In this document: piece by piece, positions 1-7,255 of the stretch
Numbering within the stretch: position 1 is the first letter of the stretch
How the letters are laid out: the number at the start of each line of letters is the position of its first letter
Assembly: GCF_052216985.1 (NCBI RefSeq)
Contig: NZ_JBQOUY010000015.1
Span: 1 to 61,544 of the forward strand
Reading direction: 5' to 3'
DNA: 61,544 nt
DNA from: Acidaminococcus fermentans_A
GTDB taxonomy: Bacteria > Bacillota > Negativicutes > Acidaminococcales > Acidaminococcaceae
Made by a program: the position numbers and the translations under genes
The notes under the pieces: generated by a model
Databases searched by the model: none
What the model was told of the DNA's origin: nothing
The model's input: only the letters and a program-made list of their open reading frames with translations

Positions 1-56
1 GTTTGGGAGTACCATAATACACAGTTAGGTTTTTCATAGCAGTTAAATTCTAACAC

Positions 57-98
57 GAAAAAGGACTTTCGATTCACAAGAATCGAAAGTCCCTTTCG
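57..98 (-). terminator. Rho-independent terminator of the zinc-uptake operon
   Basis: A perfect 13-bp stem (63-75 with 80-92) has a 4-nt loop. Read leftward it is followed by a run of T, and it lies just beyond the stop codon of the Fur-family gene, so it should end the leftward znuC-znuB-fur transcript. Confidence 0.8.
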
Positions 99-117
99 TT
101 TTCATGGAGCTATTATT

Positions 118-561
118 TCACAGCCCCTTTTTCCTGCACTCTTCACAATATCCGTACAGTTCCAGATAATGGCCCACAATCTCGAAATGGGTCTTTTGGG
201 CCAGGTCTTCTTCGAAACCGTGGAGGGGGCAGCCGTCGATGTTCACCACTTTGTGGCAGCCCAGGCAGATCAGGTGATGGGTATGGCTGAGGGTGTACAG
301 CAGGAAGCCGTATTTCCGGCTCTGGGGCAGCAGGACTTTTTCTGTGAGTTTCTTTTCTGTGAAAGTTTCCAGGATCCGGTATACTGTGGAGAAATTCAGG
401 CGGGCCCCGGTCTGGAGCAATTTTTCATAGATTTCATCGGCACTGAGCACTTCCCGCTGGCACAGGAGCATGTCCAAGACCTGGAGACGGGAACGGGTGC
501 ATTTCAGGCCGCTTTGCCGGATCAGATGTTCTGCATCCAGAGGCGTTTCAGTTTTGGGCAT
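118..561 (-). CDS. zur: Fur-family metalloregulator, probably Zur
   Basis: Cytoplasmic metal-responsive repressor of 147 residues, the normal Fur-family length. The N-terminal half holds the winged helix (SGLKCTRSRLQVLDML, STVYRILETF). The C-terminal half holds the metal and dimerisation region with a His-rich HTHHLICLGCHKVV segment and a final CEEC pair, which in the family form the structural Cys4 zinc site. It is the last gene of a leftward unit behind a zinc-type ABC transporter and overlaps the permease gene by 14 bp; a GGGAGG ribosome site supports the start at 561. The context argues for Zur rather than Fur or PerR, but the metal cannot be fixed from sequence. The likely operators lie between znuC and znuA. 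Confidence 0.85.
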   Translation of the reverse strand: MPKTETPLDAEHLIRQSGLKCTRSRLQVLDMLLCQREVLSADEIYEKLLQTGARLNFSTVYRILETFTEKKLTEKVLLPQSRKYGFLLYTLSHTHHLICLGCHKVVNIDGCPLHGFEEDLAQKTHFEIVGHYLELYGYCEECRKKGL

Positions 562-1366
562 GGTGGGCCTCCCGTTTCTGGCAGCAGGATTGGAAGAAGA
601 TCACCAGGAGGAGCAGCAGGACCGAGACAATGGCCGTGATCCCTCCTGGAGCGGCGCCGACATAATAGGAAGCGAAGAGCCCGGCCATGACGTCGAGGAA
701 ACTGAAGAAGACGGCCAAAGCCATGGTCTTCTTGAACCCCTGTCGGAGTTGGAGAGCTGTGGCCACCGGCAACGCAATCAGGGAACTGATTACCAAGATG
801 CCCACGATCCGGAGGGAAACGGAGATGGTGGCGGCCACCAGGATGGAAAAGATGTAGTTGATTGCCCGGGCTTTCACCCCCAGGATCCGGGCTCCGTCTT
901 CATCGAAGGACAGCAGGACCAGTTGAGGGAAAAGACCGAAAATGGTCAGCAGGGAAACCACTGTCAGGATGGCCACGATGGTCACTTCACCTTGACTGAC
1001 CGTCAGGATGCTGCCGAACAAGAAAGAGTCCACATTGGCATGGACCAAACCGGAGCTGATGATGGTGATGGCGATCCCCACGGATAGGGAAAGGACGATG
1101 ACCAGGGTCAGTTCCGCATATCGGCGGAATTTCTCTCGGAGCACTTCGATCAGCAGACCGAAAAAGGAAGTCAGGCAGAAGGCACTGATGATAGGGTTGG
1201 CATGGAACAAGAGACCGGTGGCCACTCCGGCCAGGGACGCATGGCTCAGAGCATCCCCGATCATGGAATAACGGCGGAGAACCAGGAAGGTGCCGATCAG
1301 GGGGCAGATTAGGGAAATCAACAAAGAGATCAGGAAGGCGTTCCGCATGAAGGCATAATCAAACAT
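548..1366 (-). CDS. znuB: Zinc/manganese ABC transporter permease
   Basis: Integral membrane permease of the ABC-3 family, 272 residues and almost wholly hydrophobic, with about eight membrane segments. The opening MFDYAFMRNAFLISLLISLICP and the GDALSHASLAGV segment are typical of ZnuB/TroC-type permeases that pass Zn2+ or Mn2+ from the binding protein. I chose the ATG at 1366 because GGAGGTGA precedes it and its first codons overlap the last codons of the ATPase gene (shared CATGTTTGA), a translational-coupling arrangement. A longer reading to 1480 exists but has no ribosome site and would run through the ATPase gene. It overlaps the downstream fur-type gene. Confidence 0.87.
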   Translation of the reverse strand: MFDYAFMRNAFLISLLISLICPLIGTFLVLRRYSMIGDALSHASLAGVATGLLFHANPIISAFCLTSFFGLLIEVLREKFRRYAELTLVIVLSLSVGIAITIISSGLVHANVDSFLFGSILTVSQGEVTIVAILTVVSLLTIFGLFPQLVLLSFDEDGARILGVKARAINYIFSILVAATISVSLRIVGILVISSLIALPVATALQLRQGFKKTMALAVFFSFLDVMAGLFASYYVGAAPGGITAIVSVLLLLLVIFFQSCCQKREAHHAQN

Positions 1367-2033
1367 GGGCGCAGTCACCTCCATTTTCTGCCAGGTATTC
1401 CTGGATGTATTCGTGGGGGGTGCAGAAATGGCCCTGGCCCCGGACCACATGGAAGAAACTGGACGCGTTGTGGGCCGCATACCGGAGGTTGTGCTCTACG
1501 GTGATGACGGTGATCCCTCGTTCTTCATTGAGATGGTGGATCAGCGGATACAGGTCGTCCTGGCTTTTCAGGTCCATACCAGTGGAAGGTTCATCGAAGA
1601 TCATCAGGTCCGGTTTTCCCAGGAGGGCTTTGGCAATCATCACTTTTTGGTACTGGCCTCCGGAAAGGGCTCCGATCAGATGGCCTTGGAGGGATGTGAC
1701 GTGCATCCGGTCTAGGGCCCGGTCCACTGCGTTCCGGTCTTTGATCCCCAGGACCTGCCGAGTATAATCCAGGACTTCCCGGACGGTGATGGGGAATTGT
1801 TTGTTGACCATATTCGTGGGCTGGGGCACGTAGGCCGGCCGGCGGAAGGTGCTGCGGATGGTGCCGCTGCTGGGGGAAAGGAGCCCCAGGATCAGCTTCA
1901 CCAGGGTGCTTTTGCCGCTGCCGTTTTCACCCACGATGGCCACATAGTCTCCGTCCTGGATATCCATGGACAAGTCATGGAGAAGGTAGGGCTCCTGCTC
2001 GTAGGCAAAGGACAGATGAGAAATCTGAAGCAT
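1359..2033 (-). CDS. znuC: Zinc/manganese ABC transporter ATP-binding protein
   Basis: ATPase subunit of the metal importer, 224 residues. It carries Walker A (GENGSGKST), Q-loop (PQPTNM), ABC signature (LSGGQ), Walker B (DLMIFDEPS) and the switch His in TVEHN. It is the first gene of the leftward unit znuC-znuB-zur, with AGAGG upstream of the ATG at 2033, and is divergent from the binding-protein gene across a 217-bp control region. The adjoining genes make zinc the best guess for substrate; manganese is the main alternative. Confidence 0.88.
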   Translation of the reverse strand: MLQISHLSFAYEQEPYLLHDLSMDIQDGDYVAIVGENGSGKSTLVKLILGLLSPSSGTIRSTFRRPAYVPQPTNMVNKQFPITVREVLDYTRQVLGIKDRNAVDRALDRMHVTSLQGHLIGALSGGQYQKVMIAKALLGKPDLMIFDEPSTGMDLKSQDDLYPLIHHLNEERGITVITVEHNLRYAAHNASSFFHVVRGQGHFCTPHEYIQEYLAENGGDCAHV

Positions 2034-2065
2034 GGTATGACCTCTTTCTGTATAAATGATGCAAA

Positions 2066-2080
2066 TGCAAATAGTTTGCG
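2066..2080. promoter_or_regulatory. Candidate Zur operator, znuC side
   Basis: Near-perfect inverted repeat TGCAAA-TAG-TTTGCG. It matches the box at 2128-2142 in 13 of 15 positions and lies between the divergent znuC and znuA genes, just upstream of the rightward -35. Confidence 0.6.
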
Positions 2081-2084
2081 TTTA

Positions 2085-2113
2085 TTGACGAAACATATTC
2101 TATATGATATGAT
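2085..2113 (+). promoter_or_regulatory. Promoter of znuA
   Basis: TTGACG (2085-2090), a 17-bp spacer and TATGAT (2108-2113) form a near-consensus sigma-70 promoter. It is enclosed by the two 15-bp palindromes, as expected for metal-repressed expression. Confidence 0.65.
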
Positions 2114-2127
2114 ATCTCACGCAAAAA

Positions 2128-2142
2128 TGCAAATGGTTTGCA
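2128..2142. promoter_or_regulatory. Candidate Zur operator, znuA side
   Basis: Perfect inverted repeat TGCAAA-TGG-TTTGCA starting about where znuA transcription should begin. A repressor bound here would block the rightward start and, with the upstream box, also the leftward promoter. Confidence 0.6.
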
Positions 2143-2147
2143 ATTTC

Positions 2148-2215
2148 GGGCTGCTGTGCAGCCCGGGGTCTCGCGTCTCACATCTCGCGTCTCGGGCTGA
2201 AGAAAAAAATTTGCA
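2148..2215. repeat. Truncated GGTCTCG-heptad element in the znuA leader
   Basis: Hairpin GGGCTGC-TGT-GCAGCCC (2148-2164) is followed by four 7-bp units at 2167-2194 (GGTCTCG, CGTCTCA, CATCTCG, CGTCTCG). Then comes an A-rich stretch running into AATTTGCA that resembles the start of the core of the full elements at 8.4, 16.0 and 61.2 kb. The right half is missing. It lies in the expected untranslated leader of znuA. Confidence 0.7.
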
Positions 2216-2250
2216 CACTATGGAAATCTCTAAACGAAAGGAAACAATCG

Positions 2251-3153
2251 ATGAAACGGATTTTATTTTTGCTGATGGCGGGGATTTTGGTCCTTTTGGC
2301 CGGATGCAGTAGAAAACCGGCTCCGGTCAAAACGGCAGAGGGTAAACTACCGGTGGTGGCCAGCTTCTATGCCATGAAGGAAATGACTGAAGCCATCGGA
2401 GGGGATAAAGTTTCGGTGACCACCCTGATCCCGGAAGGGACGGAACCTCATGAATTCCAGCCCACCACCCGGAGCATGAAGGACCTGAGCCGGGCCCGGG
2501 TGCTGGTGCTCCAGGGCTTGGGGATGGAACCCTGGGCCGAAGAAATGGTGAAAGCTGCGGCAAACCAGGACTTGGTCCAAGTCTTGGCAGCCCGGGATGT
2601 AGCTCCCATTGCCAATGAAGATCAGGAAGAAATCCGGGAGCATGGCCAGTACGATCCCCATGCCTGGCTGAGCCCGGTCTGCGCCCAGGTGGAAGTTGCG
2701 GCCATTGTCCGGGGGCTGTCCCAGGCGGATCCGGACAATGCAGCCTATTACCAGTCCAATGGAGAGAAATTCATCGGACGGCTGCGGCAGCTAGAGGAAA
2801 CCTACAAAGAAAAATTCCAGTCGGTCCCTCGGAAAGACTTTGTCACTGGCCATGCAGCTTTTGCTTATTTGTGCCGAGATTTCGGTCTGGAACAGAACAG
2901 CGTAGAGGGAGTCTTTGCTTCCGGGGAACCCAATGCCCGGCAGCTGGCGAAACTGGTAGAATACTGCCGGGAACACCAAGTGAACACCATCTTTACGGAA
3001 GCAGCGGTCAGCCCCAAGACCAGCCAGGCCCTGGCCCGGGAAGTGGGGGCGAAAGTGGTGCCCATCCACACCCTGGAAGGGGGAGAAGGAGAAGGGGACT
3101 ATCTGCAGCAGATGGAAGAGAATCTGGTGCGGATTTATGAAAGTTTGAAGTAG
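2251..3153 (+). CDS. znuA: Zinc ABC transporter substrate-binding lipoprotein
   Basis: Extracytoplasmic metal-binding lipoprotein of 300 residues in the SBP_bac_9 (cluster A-I) family. The lipobox LAGC puts the lipidated Cys at residue 19. Candidate metal ligands sit where the family has them: His67 (PHEFQP), His137 (DPHAWL), His201 (TGHAAF) and an acidic residue near 250 (FTEAAVS). The acidic loop before His137 is short and poor in His compared with typical ZnuA, so manganese cannot be excluded. The gene faces its transporter partners divergently and has its own promoter between two palindromes. GAAAGGA precedes the ATG. Confidence 0.88.
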   Translation: MKRILFLLMAGILVLLAGCSRKPAPVKTAEGKLPVVASFYAMKEMTEAIGGDKVSVTTLIPEGTEPHEFQPTTRSMKDLSRARVLVLQGLGMEPWAEEMVKAAANQDLVQVLAARDVAPIANEDQEEIREHGQYDPHAWLSPVCAQVEVAAIVRGLSQADPDNAAYYQSNGEKFIGRLRQLEETYKEKFQSVPRKDFVTGHAAFAYLCRDFGLEQNSVEGVFASGEPNARQLAKLVEYCREHQVNTIFTEAAVSPKTSQALAREVGAKVVPIHTLEGGEGEGDYLQQMEENLVRIYESLK

Positions 3154-3155
3154 GG

Positions 3156-3203
3156 GGTCTCGGGTCTCGAGACCGGTGTGTTGCACATAACATGCAACAC
3201 ACC
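3156..3203. repeat. Heptads plus GTGTTGCA hairpin after znuA
   Basis: Two GGTCTCG units (3156-3169) run into AGACC, forming a small palindrome. An 11-bp stem hairpin GGTGTGTTGCA/TGCAACACACC (3175-3203) follows directly. It probably ends znuA transcription, although the following T-tract is interrupted. Confidence 0.65.
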
Positions 3204-3204
3204 C

Positions 3205-3226
3205 TTCACATTTTCTTCATATTTTC
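3205..3226 (+). promoter_or_regulatory. 11-bp direct repeat, candidate response-regulator site
   Basis: TTCACATTTTC followed by TTCATATTTTC is a tandem 11-bp repeat of the kind bound by OmpR-family dimers. It ends exactly 26 bp before a TATAAT at 3253-3258. The same repeat with the same 26-bp spacing lies upstream of the membrane-protein gene at 5687. No good -35 hexamer is seen, which fits an activated promoter. Confidence 0.6.
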
Positions 3227-3311
3227 CCAACAACTTGTGCATGAGGAACCGGTATAATAAAGACAAAGAAGAAACAAAACCCTCTGGACAAGGAAGAAAG
3301 GATGATCCATC

Positions 3312-3602
3312 ATGACAGCAAAATTCAAGACTTTGGCAGTGGCAGCGGCGTTCTTTGCAGTCGGCAGCGTGGCAGGACCTCGGCTGTTTTCTGTGACGCC
3401 GGTTCATGCAGCGGAAGCAGTGACAGAAAATCAACCGGTTGTACAAGCCTTGGACGACCAGGTTGGATGTCCTTATTACAACCAGAACGGACGGCACTGG
3501 AGAGGCGGACGCCGGGGTCGGGGAGGCTGCTGGAACCAGGGCCAACAGCCCCCCTGCTGGGGAGATAATGGCCAGGGACAGAGTCAGGGTCAGCAGAGTT
3601 GA
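3312..3602 (+). CDS. Small secreted Gly/Arg/Gln-rich protein of unknown function
   Basis: I do not recognise this 96-residue protein. It starts with a clear signal peptide (hydrophobic stretch to about residue 33, probable cleavage after VHAAEA). The mature part is short, low in complexity and rich in Gly, Arg, Gln and Trp, with three spaced Cys (VGCPYY, RGGCWN, PPCWG). It stands alone before a two-component system, and its promoter carries an 11-bp direct repeat shared with the gene after the kinase, so it is probably a target of that system. Cysteines plus a Met-rich sensor suggest metal or redox stress in the envelope, which is only inference. AGGATGATCC precedes the ATG at 3312. Confidence 0.7.
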   Translation: MTAKFKTLAVAAAFFAVGSVAGPRLFSVTPVHAAEAVTENQPVVQALDDQVGCPYYNQNGRHWRGGRRGRGGCWNQGQQPPCWGDNGQGQSQGQQS

Positions 3603-3613
3603 CCACTGACAAA

Positions 3614-3644
3614 GAAGGGGGTGTTGCACAGCAACACCCCCTTC
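3614..3644. terminator. GTGTTGC-type hairpin before the response regulator
   Basis: A perfect 14-bp stem (3614-3627 with 3631-3644) with loop ACA and a short pyrimidine-rich tail. It should end transcription of the small secreted gene and belongs to the recurrent GTGTTGC hairpin family of this window. Confidence 0.7.
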
Positions 3645-3674
3645 TTATATAATGTTCCCAGCAAGGAGGCGCTT

Positions 3675-4391
3675 ATGGACAACTACTCTGTATTGTTGGT
3701 GGACGATGATCCCAAGCTGCTGGATCTTCTGGTCAACTATTTCCAAAATGAACAATTTGCGGTACTGACCGCCCGGGACGGAGAAGAAGCTCTGCGGGTC
3801 TTTCGGAAGAAGCAGCCTCAGATGCTGGTGTTGGATCTGATGCTGCCCAAAATCGACGGCCGGGATGTGTGCCGGACCATTCGGCAGGAAAGTACGGTGC
3901 CCATTATCATGCTTACCGCCCGGGATGCGGAATTCGACCGGCTCATGGGGCTGGAGCTGGGAGCAGATGATTATGTGACCAAGCCTTTCAGCATGCGGGA
4001 ACTGGTGGCCCGGGTACGGGCTCTGCTCCGGCGGACTTATGGGGCCTATGGCCAGCAGAAAGAGGACAAACCGGAAACCGTGATCCGGGCCGGGGATCTG
4101 GAGCTGGATCTGGATCGGCATCTGCTGCTGCGTCAGGAAGAAGGAGGGTCCTGGAAACCCATCGAGCTGACTCCCATCGAATTCAGTCTGCTGGAAGTCC
4201 TTATGAAAAGCCCTGGCCATGTATACAACCGGCTACAATTAATGGAAAACAGCCATGGATTTGCTTTTGACGGTTATGAACGGACCATCGATGCCCACAT
4301 CCGGAATCTGCGGAAGAAAATCGAGCCGGATTCCAAAAGTCCCCGGTACATCCTGACGGTGTATGGCATCGGTTACAAATTCGGAGGATAA
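3675..4391 (+). CDS. OmpR-family response regulator
   Basis: Two-component transcription regulator of 238 residues. The receiver domain has the acidic pocket (VDDD, residues 9-12), phospho-acceptor Asp54 in LVLDLMLP, Thr in MLTARD and Lys in VTKPF. The C-terminal winged helix (about 138-236) ends in TVYGIGYKF. The start at 3675 has AAGGAGG upstream; a longer reading begins inside the preceding hairpin and was rejected. The kinase gene starts 4 bp after the stop. Likely targets are the genes at 3312 and 5687, which share an 11-bp direct repeat typical of OmpR-family sites. Confidence 0.9.
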   Translation: MDNYSVLLVDDDPKLLDLLVNYFQNEQFAVLTARDGEEALRVFRKKQPQMLVLDLMLPKIDGRDVCRTIRQESTVPIIMLTARDAEFDRLMGLELGADDYVTKPFSMRELVARVRALLRRTYGAYGQQKEDKPETVIRAGDLELDLDRHLLLRQEEGGSWKPIELTPIEFSLLEVLMKSPGHVYNRLQLMENSHGFAFDGYERTIDAHIRNLRKKIEPDSKSPRYILTVYGIGYKFGG

Positions 4392-4395
4392 AAGC

Positions 4396-5556
4396 ATGCA
4401 TTTTCACAGTGTGCGGAACAAGATGATGATCAGCACCTTTCTGTTGATCCTGATCTGCGCCCTGATCGTCATTGCCATCTGCAACCAGCAGATGGAGACC
4501 CATTTTTTTCAGTATCTCCAGGATCCCTCCGCCCTGGCCGGACAGCACGGGGGAGAAAACTGCGGACAGGGACTGGGCAGGGGCATGATGGGCGGTGGTA
4601 TGGGGATGGGTGGCATGCGCCGTCGGATGATGCTGGGAGTGGCGGAACGGACGTTTGTGGAATCCTATCACAAATCCCTGTGGTGGATCGGTTTTCTGTT
4701 TGCTGGAATCGGGCTGGTGGTGAGTTTTTTCCTGTCCGGGAACATCACCCGTCCCCTGCGGCAGCTGTCCCAGGCAGCGGAAAAGATCCGTCAGGGGGAA
4801 CTGAAGCAGGAAGTGCCGGTGGAAACCCGGGATGAAGTGGGACAGCTGGCTTCCGTATTCAACCAGATGTCTGCGGAACTGGCTGCCAACGAAAGCACCC
4901 GGCAGGAACTGCTGGCCAATATCGCCCACGAGCTGAAGACGCCGCTGGCGGTACTCCAGGGCCATCTGGAGAGCATGCTGGACGGGGTGGAACAGCCGGA
5001 GCCGGATAAACTGTTTTCCATGCAGGAAGAAGTGATGCGGCTGACCCGGCTGGTGGGGGATCTCCGGGATCTGTCCCTGGCCCAGGTCCACCAGCTGGAA
5101 CTCCATCTCCAGCCAGTGGATCTGAGGGAAAAAACGGAACGGGCGGCAGAACTGCTGGAACCTCTGCTGGAGGAAAAGAAACTCCATTTTGTGAAGGAAA
5201 TTGCTCCGGATCTGCCGGTACGGCAGCTGGATCCAGACCGGATGAACCAGGTCCTGTACAACCTGATTATCAACGCCATCCGGTACACCACCCCGGGGAC
5301 GGCCATCCTGCTGAAAATGGAAGCGACAGGCGAAAAGGTGCGTCTGACCATTGCCGATGAGGGACCGGGGATCCCGCCGGAAGATCTTCCCCATGTGTTC
5401 GAACAGTTCTACCGGGGGGATAAATCCCGGAACCGGGCCTCCGGGGGCAGCGGCATCGGTCTGTCTCTGGCCAAAAGCTTCGTGGAAGCCCAGGGAGGGC
5501 ATATAGAAGCCAGGAACCGGCCCCAGGGCGGGGCGGAGTTTGTGGTGGAAGTGTAA
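4396..5556 (+). CDS. Sensor histidine kinase with Met/Gly/Arg-rich sensor loop
   Basis: Membrane sensor kinase of 386 residues: TM1 about 11-29, outside loop 30-95, TM2 about 96-115, HAMP about 116-168, HisKA with phospho-acceptor His178 (NIAHELKTPLAVL), and an ATPase domain with N-box (NLIINAIRYT), DEGPGI and GGSGIGLSLA. The outside loop is unusual: it holds a run rich in Met, Gly and Arg (about 61-80), one Cys (residue 56) and several His. That composition is typical of soft-metal ligands, so copper/silver or oxidant sensing is a fair guess but unproven. GGAGG precedes the ATG at 4396. Confidence 0.88.
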   Translation: MHFHSVRNKMMISTFLLILICALIVIAICNQQMETHFFQYLQDPSALAGQHGGENCGQGLGRGMMGGGMGMGGMRRRMMLGVAERTFVESYHKSLWWIGFLFAGIGLVVSFFLSGNITRPLRQLSQAAEKIRQGELKQEVPVETRDEVGQLASVFNQMSAELAANESTRQELLANIAHELKTPLAVLQGHLESMLDGVEQPEPDKLFSMQEEVMRLTRLVGDLRDLSLAQVHQLELHLQPVDLREKTERAAELLEPLLEEKKLHFVKEIAPDLPVRQLDPDRMNQVLYNLIINAIRYTTPGTAILLKMEATGEKVRLTIADEGPGIPPEDLPHVFEQFYRGDKSRNRASGGSGIGLSLAKSFVEAQGGHIEARNRPQGGAEFVVEV

Positions 5557-5560
5557 GGAG

Positions 5561-5589
5561 GGGGTGTTGCACGTTCTGTGCAACACCCC
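5561..5589. terminator. GTGTTGCAC hairpin after the kinase gene
   Basis: Stem GGGGTGTTGCAC/GTGCAACACCCC with loop GTTCT, only 5 bp after the kinase stop. It probably ends the two-component operon. As upstream of 3312, the hairpin runs directly into the 11-bp direct repeat. Confidence 0.7.
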
Positions 5590-5611
5590 TTCATATTTTC
5601 TTCACATTCCC
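5590..5611 (+). promoter_or_regulatory. 11-bp direct repeat, candidate response-regulator site
   Basis: TTCATATTTTC followed by TTCACATTCCC, ending 26 bp before TATAAT at 5638-5643. Sequence and spacing match the site at 3205-3226, so both genes around the two-component system are probably co-regulated by it. Confidence 0.6.
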
Positions 5612-5686
5612 TTCCCACCATCTGCATATTGTATACCTATAATAATGCTATGAAATAAAACAAACCCAACGAAGGAGCGATGTGCA

Positions 5687-6181
5687 ATGGTTATGACAAA
5701 TTATATGGATCTTTTGGCGGCCAACCAGCCCTGGAACCTGATCCTCTTTATGGTGATCCCGGTGGTGCTGGCAGAATCCCTGGTGGCTACAGAATTCTAT
5801 ACCACTTATTACAACGGCAAAGCGGCTGGCTGGAAGGCCTGGAACCACCGGCTTGGGATTGCCGCTGGGGTGTATTTCGCCCTGGTAGTGCTGTATCTCC
5901 TGGTGAACGTGGTGCCCGGGATCCACTGGAAGGGCTGGGCGGACCAGCTGGCCATCGTTGCCTATCTACTGGGAATCGTTCCCTTGGGAGCCATTGCCCT
6001 GATGGAACTGGGGGTCACCGGGAAGCACATGACGGAACAGCAGCGGACCCTGCGGCATTTCGGCCTTTTGATCGGGTTCCTGGTGGTCAGCCATGTGGCC
6101 ATGGTATTCGGCATGGTGGATCCCACCATCACCGGCTGGCAGCCCATGCCGGCGCAGATGCACCAGATGGGACATATGTAA
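5687..6181 (+). CDS. Small four-helix membrane protein, DUF6803-like
   Basis: Integral membrane protein of 164 residues with four clear hydrophobic segments (about 17-35, 58-77, 88-108, 128-147). A conserved-looking acidic segment (VVLAESLVATEFYTTYYNGK) follows the first helix. It resembles small hypothetical membrane proteins annotated as DUF6803; I cannot assign a transport function. The C-terminus is rich in Met and His (MPAQMHQMGHM), which again suggests contact with a soft metal. It follows a two-component system and shares a promoter repeat with the gene at 3312. An in-frame ATG at 5693 is an alternative start. Confidence 0.65.
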   Translation: MVMTNYMDLLAANQPWNLILFMVIPVVLAESLVATEFYTTYYNGKAAGWKAWNHRLGIAAGVYFALVVLYLLVNVVPGIHWKGWADQLAIVAYLLGIVPLGAIALMELGVTGKHMTEQQRTLRHFGLLIGFLVVSHVAMVFGMVDPTITGWQPMPAQMHQMGHM

Positions 6182-6220
6182 GAAAAGAGGCAGCGCAGAA
6201 TGCTGCTCTTTTCTGTCAGG

Positions 6221-6306
6221 GAGCAGCATAGCTGCTCTGTCACATGTGACCAGTGACCAAGGGGCTGTTGCAAGTGTGTGATTTTCACACATGCAACAGC
6301 CCCATT
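6221..6306. terminator. Hairpin - CAGTGAC heptads - hairpin between convergent genes
   Basis: GAGCAGC-ATA-GCTGCTC (6221-6237), two heptads ATGTGAC and CAGTGAC (6244-6257), then a long hairpin GGGGCTGTTGCA/TGCAACAGCCCC (6261-6303) with an inner GTGTGTG/CACACA stem and a T-run. It separates convergent genes, so it probably terminates both transcripts, and it is the simplest version of the heptad-hairpin design. Confidence 0.7.
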
Positions 6307-6308
6307 TT

Positions 6309-7151
6309 TCATTTCTTCAACGCTTTCTCCAGTGTTTTGGCCAGTTCCAGATCGGAGGCCGGATTCTGGCCGGTAATCAGTTCCCGATCTTTGACCACAT
6401 GGCTCTGATTCATGCCCTGGACCTGGATTTTTCCTCCGGCCAGCTGGAGAGCCTGTTCCAGATGGAAGGGCATTTCCGTCCCTTTGGCCACTTCGCCGGG
6501 CCATTCTTCCGCATCAGAAAGGGCGGTCATGGCATAGCCTTCGTAGATCCACCCCTTGCCCAGGGTAAGGACACTTTTTACGTCCTGGTCTACCAGGGCT
6601 TTCCGGTAGCCGGCGGGATCCGGCAGGGCTGCCAGGGCGGCAGCCGGCCCGTGGCAGATCATGGCGGTGGGCTTCTCTTTGGTGTGGAAATCCTTCAGGA
6701 TGGTCCCCAGCTCCTGATTTTCCATCAGGCTGCCCATAGGTGCATGGCCTCCGGGAATAAACAGGGCATCATACCGGTCCAATCCGCCCTGGATGGCCTG
6801 CTGGAAGGAAATGGGCTTCAGGCCGTTGACGAAGGCTTCCGCCCGGGCGCGTTCAGTTTCTTTGCCCTGGAAGAATTTTTTGTCATTGGATCCCTGGTCC
6901 ATGATGGGATCCTTCCCTTCCGGGGTGGCCAGGACGATTTCCCAGCCTTTTTGGGCCAGGTATTCTGTGGGGACGGCCAGCTCGTTCAGGAAGAACCCGG
7001 TGGACATCCGGGTGTGGTCGGCCAGCTCTAGGGTTCCCTCACTGGAGGCAATCACCAGGATCCGGCCTTTGACCGGGGCTGCCTGGGCGGACAGTGCACC
7101 CAAGGGCAGAACCAGCATGGCAGTCAGTATCATTCTGAAAAAACGCTTCAT
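6309..7151 (-). CDS. Exported DJ-1/PfpI (Hsp31-like) family protein
   Basis: Class I glutamine-amidotransferase-like protein of 280 residues with a signal peptide (about 1-24, ending SAQAAP). The nucleophile elbow AMICHGPAA contains the family Cys, the GGHAPMGSL loop follows ALFIPG, and an early Glu is present (ATPEGKD). Hsp31/YajL-type relatives act as chaperones, glyoxalases or deglycases; an exported member is less usual. It is monocistronic, with AGGAGCTGATACC before the ATG, near redox-type genes (HxlR and flavin reductase). I cannot choose between glyoxalase and protease or chaperone roles. Confidence 0.8.
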   Translation of the reverse strand: MKRFFRMILTAMLVLPLGALSAQAAPVKGRILVIASSEGTLELADHTRMSTGFFLNELAVPTEYLAQKGWEIVLATPEGKDPIMDQGSNDKKFFQGKETERARAEAFVNGLKPISFQQAIQGGLDRYDALFIPGGHAPMGSLMENQELGTILKDFHTKEKPTAMICHGPAAALAALPDPAGYRKALVDQDVKSVLTLGKGWIYEGYAMTALSDAEEWPGEVAKGTEMPFHLEQALQLAGGKIQVQGMNQSHVVKDRELITGQNPASDLELAKTLEKALKK

Positions 7152-7255
7152 GGTATCAGCTCCTGTTTTTCATGTTGTCTATATTTTAGAAAATAGGGGC
7201 TCTTTTGGGAAGTACGCACTTTTTGGTCCCTAAGTACCCAAAAAGGAACTCTCTG

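Noticed and set aside
4201..5586. Leftward frame of 461 codons opposite the first sensor kinase
   Set aside because: It is shadow coding, rich in His/Gln/Pro as expected from the complement of CGG/CTG-rich genes, with no ribosome site.
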